A program made the translations under genes and the position numbers. The notes under the pieces are model-generated. The model saw only the letters and a program-made list of their open reading frames with translations, had not been told where the DNA came from and searched no databases. Positions 6,215 through 8,280 of a stretch of DNA of 8,280 bases are shown here, in pieces. The DNA comes from Gammaproteobacteria bacterium (GTDB taxonomy: Bacteria > Pseudomonadota > Gammaproteobacteria > Chromatiales > Sedimenticolaceae), in assembly GCA_020445165.1 (NCBI GenBank), contig JAGRHE010000122.1, forward strand, positions 1 through 8,280. The letters run 5' to 3'. The number at the start of each line of letters is the position of its first letter. Position 1 is the stretch's first letter.

Positions 6215-8280
6215 ATGGCCTCGACCAACCCAACCGCACCCCAGACCCCCGCCATCGGTGAGGTCCAGTCCGTCAGCGGACGCGTCGTGGCGATCGGTGC
6301 CAACGGCAGCGAACGGCAACTGGTTGCCGGCGACCTGGTGTATGCGGATGACCTGATCAAGACAGTTGGTCGCAGCACGGTCGTCATCGCACTCAACGAT
6401 GGCACCCGTTTCGATCTCGGCCGCGAGTCCGAAGCACTGCTCGACGACAGCGTGTACAGCGATGACATCCCGGCCCTGCGCGCAGCGGCCGTGCTCGATG
6501 CGGCCGAGATCCAGCGCGCGATTGCCGCAGGCGCGGACCCGACCGAGATTGCCGATCCCACTGCGGCCGGTGTCGAAGGCGGTTCGGCCGCCAGCGAAGC
6601 GATCCAGGAAGGCGTGAGTGTTACGCGTACCGGGCGTGTCGGGCTGGTAGAGGCGGGTTACGAGACGAATGGCCTGGAGCAGGACTTTGACCCTGTCGCT
6701 TTCCTGGCTGGCGACATCCTGCCAGGTGATGAAGCCGACGCGGCCGGCCCGCCGGCCAACGTCATCCCGGTCGCCGCACCTGATGCGTACACCACTGACG
6801 AGGATGTCCCTGTAAGCGGTGATGTGTCTCTGAACGACAGCGGTCTCGACGACGGCCCGGTGGTATTCAGCGTCGAGCCGGGTGATGGTCCGACGAATGG
6901 TACGGTCGTCATGAACCCGGACGGGACCTTCACCTACACGCCAGCACCCGATTACAACGGCTCCGATAGCTTCACGTATACCATCACCGATGCAAACGGC
7001 GACGTGGCGACCGCCACGGTCAGCCTGGTCGTCGACCCGGTCAACGACGTTCCGATTGCGGCGGACGATAGTTTCAGTGTCAACGAGGATGCCTCGCTGA
7101 CGTCGACCGTTGCCGGCAACGATACCTTGAGTCCGGACGGTGGTAACACCTTCGCGCTGCTGACCAATCCGGCGAACGGCACGATCAGCTTCAACGGCGA
7201 TGGAACCTTCACCTACACGCCGGCAGCCAACTACAACGGACCCGACAGCTTCACCTACTCGATCACGGATGCGAACGGTGATGTCTCCACCGCAACCGTC
7301 AACCTGACCATCGATCCGACCAACGATGTGCCGGTTGCGGTCAATGACAACTTCAACGTCGACGAGGACGCCTCACTGACCTCGACCGTTGCCGGCAACG
7401 ACACGCTCAGCCCGGACGGTGGCAACACCTTTGCTCTGGTAAGCAATCCGTCGAACGGCACCGTCAGCTTCAATGGCGACGGCACCTTCACCTATACCCC
7501 GGCGGCCAACTACAACGGGCCGGACAGCTTCTTGTACTCGGTGACAGACGTCGACGGCGACAGCAGCACGGCGGTGGTCAACCTGACGATCGATCCGACG
7601 AACGACGTGCCCGTGGCAGTCGACGATAACTTCAACGTCAATGAGGATGACGCGCTGACCTCGTCGGTCGCCGGCAATGACACGCTGAGCCCGGACGGCG
7701 GAAACACGTTTTCGCTTGCTTCCAATCCCGCGAACGGCTCGGTGTCCTTCAGCCCGGATGGCACCTTCACCTACACGCCGGCTGCAAACTACAACGGCCC
7801 GGACAGTTTCACCTACACGATAACGGATGTTGATGGCGACGATAGTACGGCGACCGTCAACCTCATGGTTGGCGCCGCCAACGACGTGCCGGTTGCAATA
7901 AACGACAACTTCAACGTCGACGAAGACGCGTCGTTGACGTCGAGTGTCGCGGGCAACGACACGTTGAGTCCGGACGGTGGCAACACCTTTTCGCTGCTGA
8001 CCAACCCGGCCAACGGCACGATCGCCTTCAACGGTGACGGCACGTTTACCTACACCCCGGCCGCCGATTACAACGGTCCGGACAGCTTCACGTATTCGAT
8101 TACGGATGCAAACGGCGACGTCTCGACCGCCACGGTGAACCTCACCGTCGACCCGACCAATGACGTGCCGGTCGCCATGGACGACAACTTCAACGTCGAC
8201 GAAGACGCGTCGGTGGGGAAAGAGGGCAGAGCCCACGGGACGCTGAATCCGGAAGAAAGAAACACCTTTGCGCTGCTGAC
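6215..8280 (+). CDS. Giant LapA-like adhesin with retention module and tandem-95 repeats, 5' part
   Basis: The visible 688 residues are the start of a repetitive surface or biofilm adhesin secreted by the type I route; the frame is open to the window edge. There is no Sec signal peptide, as expected for type I substrates, whose secretion signal is C-terminal. Residues 1 to about 120 form a LapA-type retention module: a beta-rich part (GEVQSVSGRVVAI, RQLVAGDLVYADDLIKT, STVVIALNDGTRFDLG), then helices ending EIQRAIAAGADPTEIADP and the di-alanine site TAAG (116-119). In characterised systems this module lodges in the TolC-like pore. An acidic linker (about 120-184) follows, then one divergent 95-residue repeat (from Pro185), four 93-residue repeats and the start of a fifth. 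The repeats (NDVPVA, DEDASLTS, GDGTFTYTPAANYNGPDSF, ITDANGD) match the bacterial Ig/cadherin-like 'tandem-95' type. I infer its exporter is the lapB/lapC pair upstream. Residues about 667-682 are doubtful because of the anomalous block at 8213-8260. I withhold a symbol because the distal half is not visible. Confidence 0.92.
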   Translation, partial: MASTNPTAPQTPAIGEVQSVSGRVVAIGANGSERQLVAGDLVYADDLIKTVGRSTVVIALNDGTRFDLGRESEALLDDSVYSDDIPALRAAAVLDAAEIQRAIAAGADPTEIADPTAAGVEGGSAASEAIQEGVSVTRTGRVGLVEAGYETNGLEQDFDPVAFLAGDILPGDEADAAGPPANVIPVAAPDAYTTDEDVPVSGDVSLNDSGLDDGPVVFSVEPGDGPTNGTVVMNPDGTFTYTPAPDYNGSDSFTYTITDANGDVATATVSLVVDPVNDVPIAADDSFSVNEDASLTSTVAGNDTLSPDGGNTFALLTNPANGTISFNGDGTFTYTPAANYNGPDSFTYSITDANGDVSTATVNLTIDPTNDVPVAVNDNFNVDEDASLTSTVAGNDTLSPDGGNTFALVSNPSNGTVSFNGDGTFTYTPAANYNGPDSFLYSVTDVDGDSSTAVVNLTIDPTNDVPVAVDDNFNVNEDDALTSSVAGNDTLSPDGGNTFSLASNPANGSVSFSPDGTFTYTPAANYNGPDSFTYTITDVDGDDSTATVNLMVGAANDVPVAINDNFNVDEDASLTSSVAGNDTLSPDGGNTFSLLTNPANGTIAFNGDGTFTYTPAADYNGPDSFTYSITDANGDVSTATVNLTVDPTNDVPVAMDDNFNVDEDASVGKEGRAHGTLNPEERNTFALL
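6560..6571 (+). other. Predicted LapG cleavage site (TAAG) in the adhesin
   Basis: These codons encode Thr-Ala-Ala-Gly at residues 116-119, in the context DPTAAGVEGG, at the end of the retention module. LapG-type periplasmic cysteine proteases cut Pseudomonas LapA between the two alanines of a TAAG motif at nearly the same distance from the N-terminus. Position and sequence both match, so adhesin release is probably controlled by LapG and LapD encoded elsewhere. Confidence 0.8.
6767..7051 (+). repeat. Divergent first tandem-95 repeat of the adhesin (285 nt)
   Basis: This 95-residue unit (185-279) shares the frame of the later repeats (NPDGTFTYTPAPDYNGSDSF, ITDANGD, NDV at the boundary). Its N-terminal half differs: DAYTTDEDVPVSGDVSLND replaces the usual segment, and it is two residues longer. 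It looks like an older boundary repeat that has not been homogenised with the array. Confidence 0.85.
7052..8280 (+). repeat. Tandem array of exact 279-nt (93-residue) repeats in the adhesin
   Basis: Taking the Pro after NDV as the unit start, units begin at 7052, 7331, 7610, 7889 and 8168, each exactly 279 nt apart; the fifth is cut by the window edge. The protein is far better conserved than third codon positions: for example, YNGPDSF is encoded with different synonymous codons in each unit. That points to selection on the repeat protein rather than very recent duplication. Unit 3 ends MVGAANDV instead of the TIDPTNDV-like end of the others. Confidence 0.95.
8213..8260 (+). other. Anomalous block in the fifth repeat, probably sequence or assembly error
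   Basis: Compared with the same positions of unit 4 (7934-7981), 24 of 48 bases differ, while the 45 bases before differ at 4 and the 20 after at 1. There is no length change. By my count 21 of the 24 substituted bases are A or G. The highly conserved AGNDTLSPDGGN is lost (GRAHGTLNPEERN instead). Treat these codons as unreliable. Confidence 0.7.

Noticed and set aside
6658..8265. A series of minus-strand open frames across the adhesin repeats, one of 287 codons.
   Set aside because: They recur at the repeat period and are mirror images of the sense repeats in GC-rich DNA; no independent start signals or family features are seen.
7052..8280. Regular repeats considered as a CRISPR-like array.
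   Set aside because: The units are 279 nt, coding, in frame throughout, with no repeat-spacer alternation.

Overview
The window is high-GC bacterial DNA that reads most naturally as a gammaproteobacterium able to live without oxygen. This rests on a homodimeric pyruvate:ferredoxin oxidoreductase with an FNR-type palindrome upstream, a small conserved protein of a kind I know from pseudomonad-like genomes, and a Lap-type adhesin secretion locus. The genus cannot be named from sequence alone; a Chromatiales/Ectothiorhodospiraceae-like lineage is a guess.

Layout. Positions 1-1398 (minus strand) carry the N-terminal 466 codons of nifJ, which runs off the left edge. The 121 nt upstream of it (1399-1519) hold a perfect FNR/CRP-family palindrome and a weak promoter in class I geometry. 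A 100-residue conserved protein of unknown function lies at 1520-1822 on the same strand. A 109-nt divergent spacer (1823-1931) separates these minus-strand genes from a plus-strand cluster that fills the rest of the window: a LapB-type type I secretion ABC transporter (1932-4094), a LapC/HlyD-type adaptor (4104-5447), a LuxR/NarL-type regulator with a degenerate receiver (5451-6113), a 101-nt spacer with a sharp inverted repeat, and the 5' part of a very large adhesin gene (6215 to beyond 8280).

How the genes work together. The adhesin begins with a LapA-type retention module ending in a TAAG di-alanine site, followed by Ig/cadherin-like 'tandem-95' repeats with an exact 93-residue period. 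In characterised Lap systems such an adhesin is exported by an inner-membrane ABC transporter (LapB), an adaptor (LapC) and a TolC-like pore (LapE). It stays plugged in the pore until the periplasmic protease LapG cuts the di-alanine site, and LapD restrains LapG when cyclic-di-GMP is high. LapB, LapC and the adhesin are here; LapE, LapD and LapG are not in the window. A regulator gene sits between the secretion genes and the adhesin, and the palindrome just upstream of the adhesin is a reasonable candidate for its operator.

A caution: in the last 70 bases, a 48-base block (8213-8260) departs sharply from the repeat consensus with a strong purine bias. It looks more like consensus error at a contig end than biology, so the final residues of the adhesin should not be trusted.
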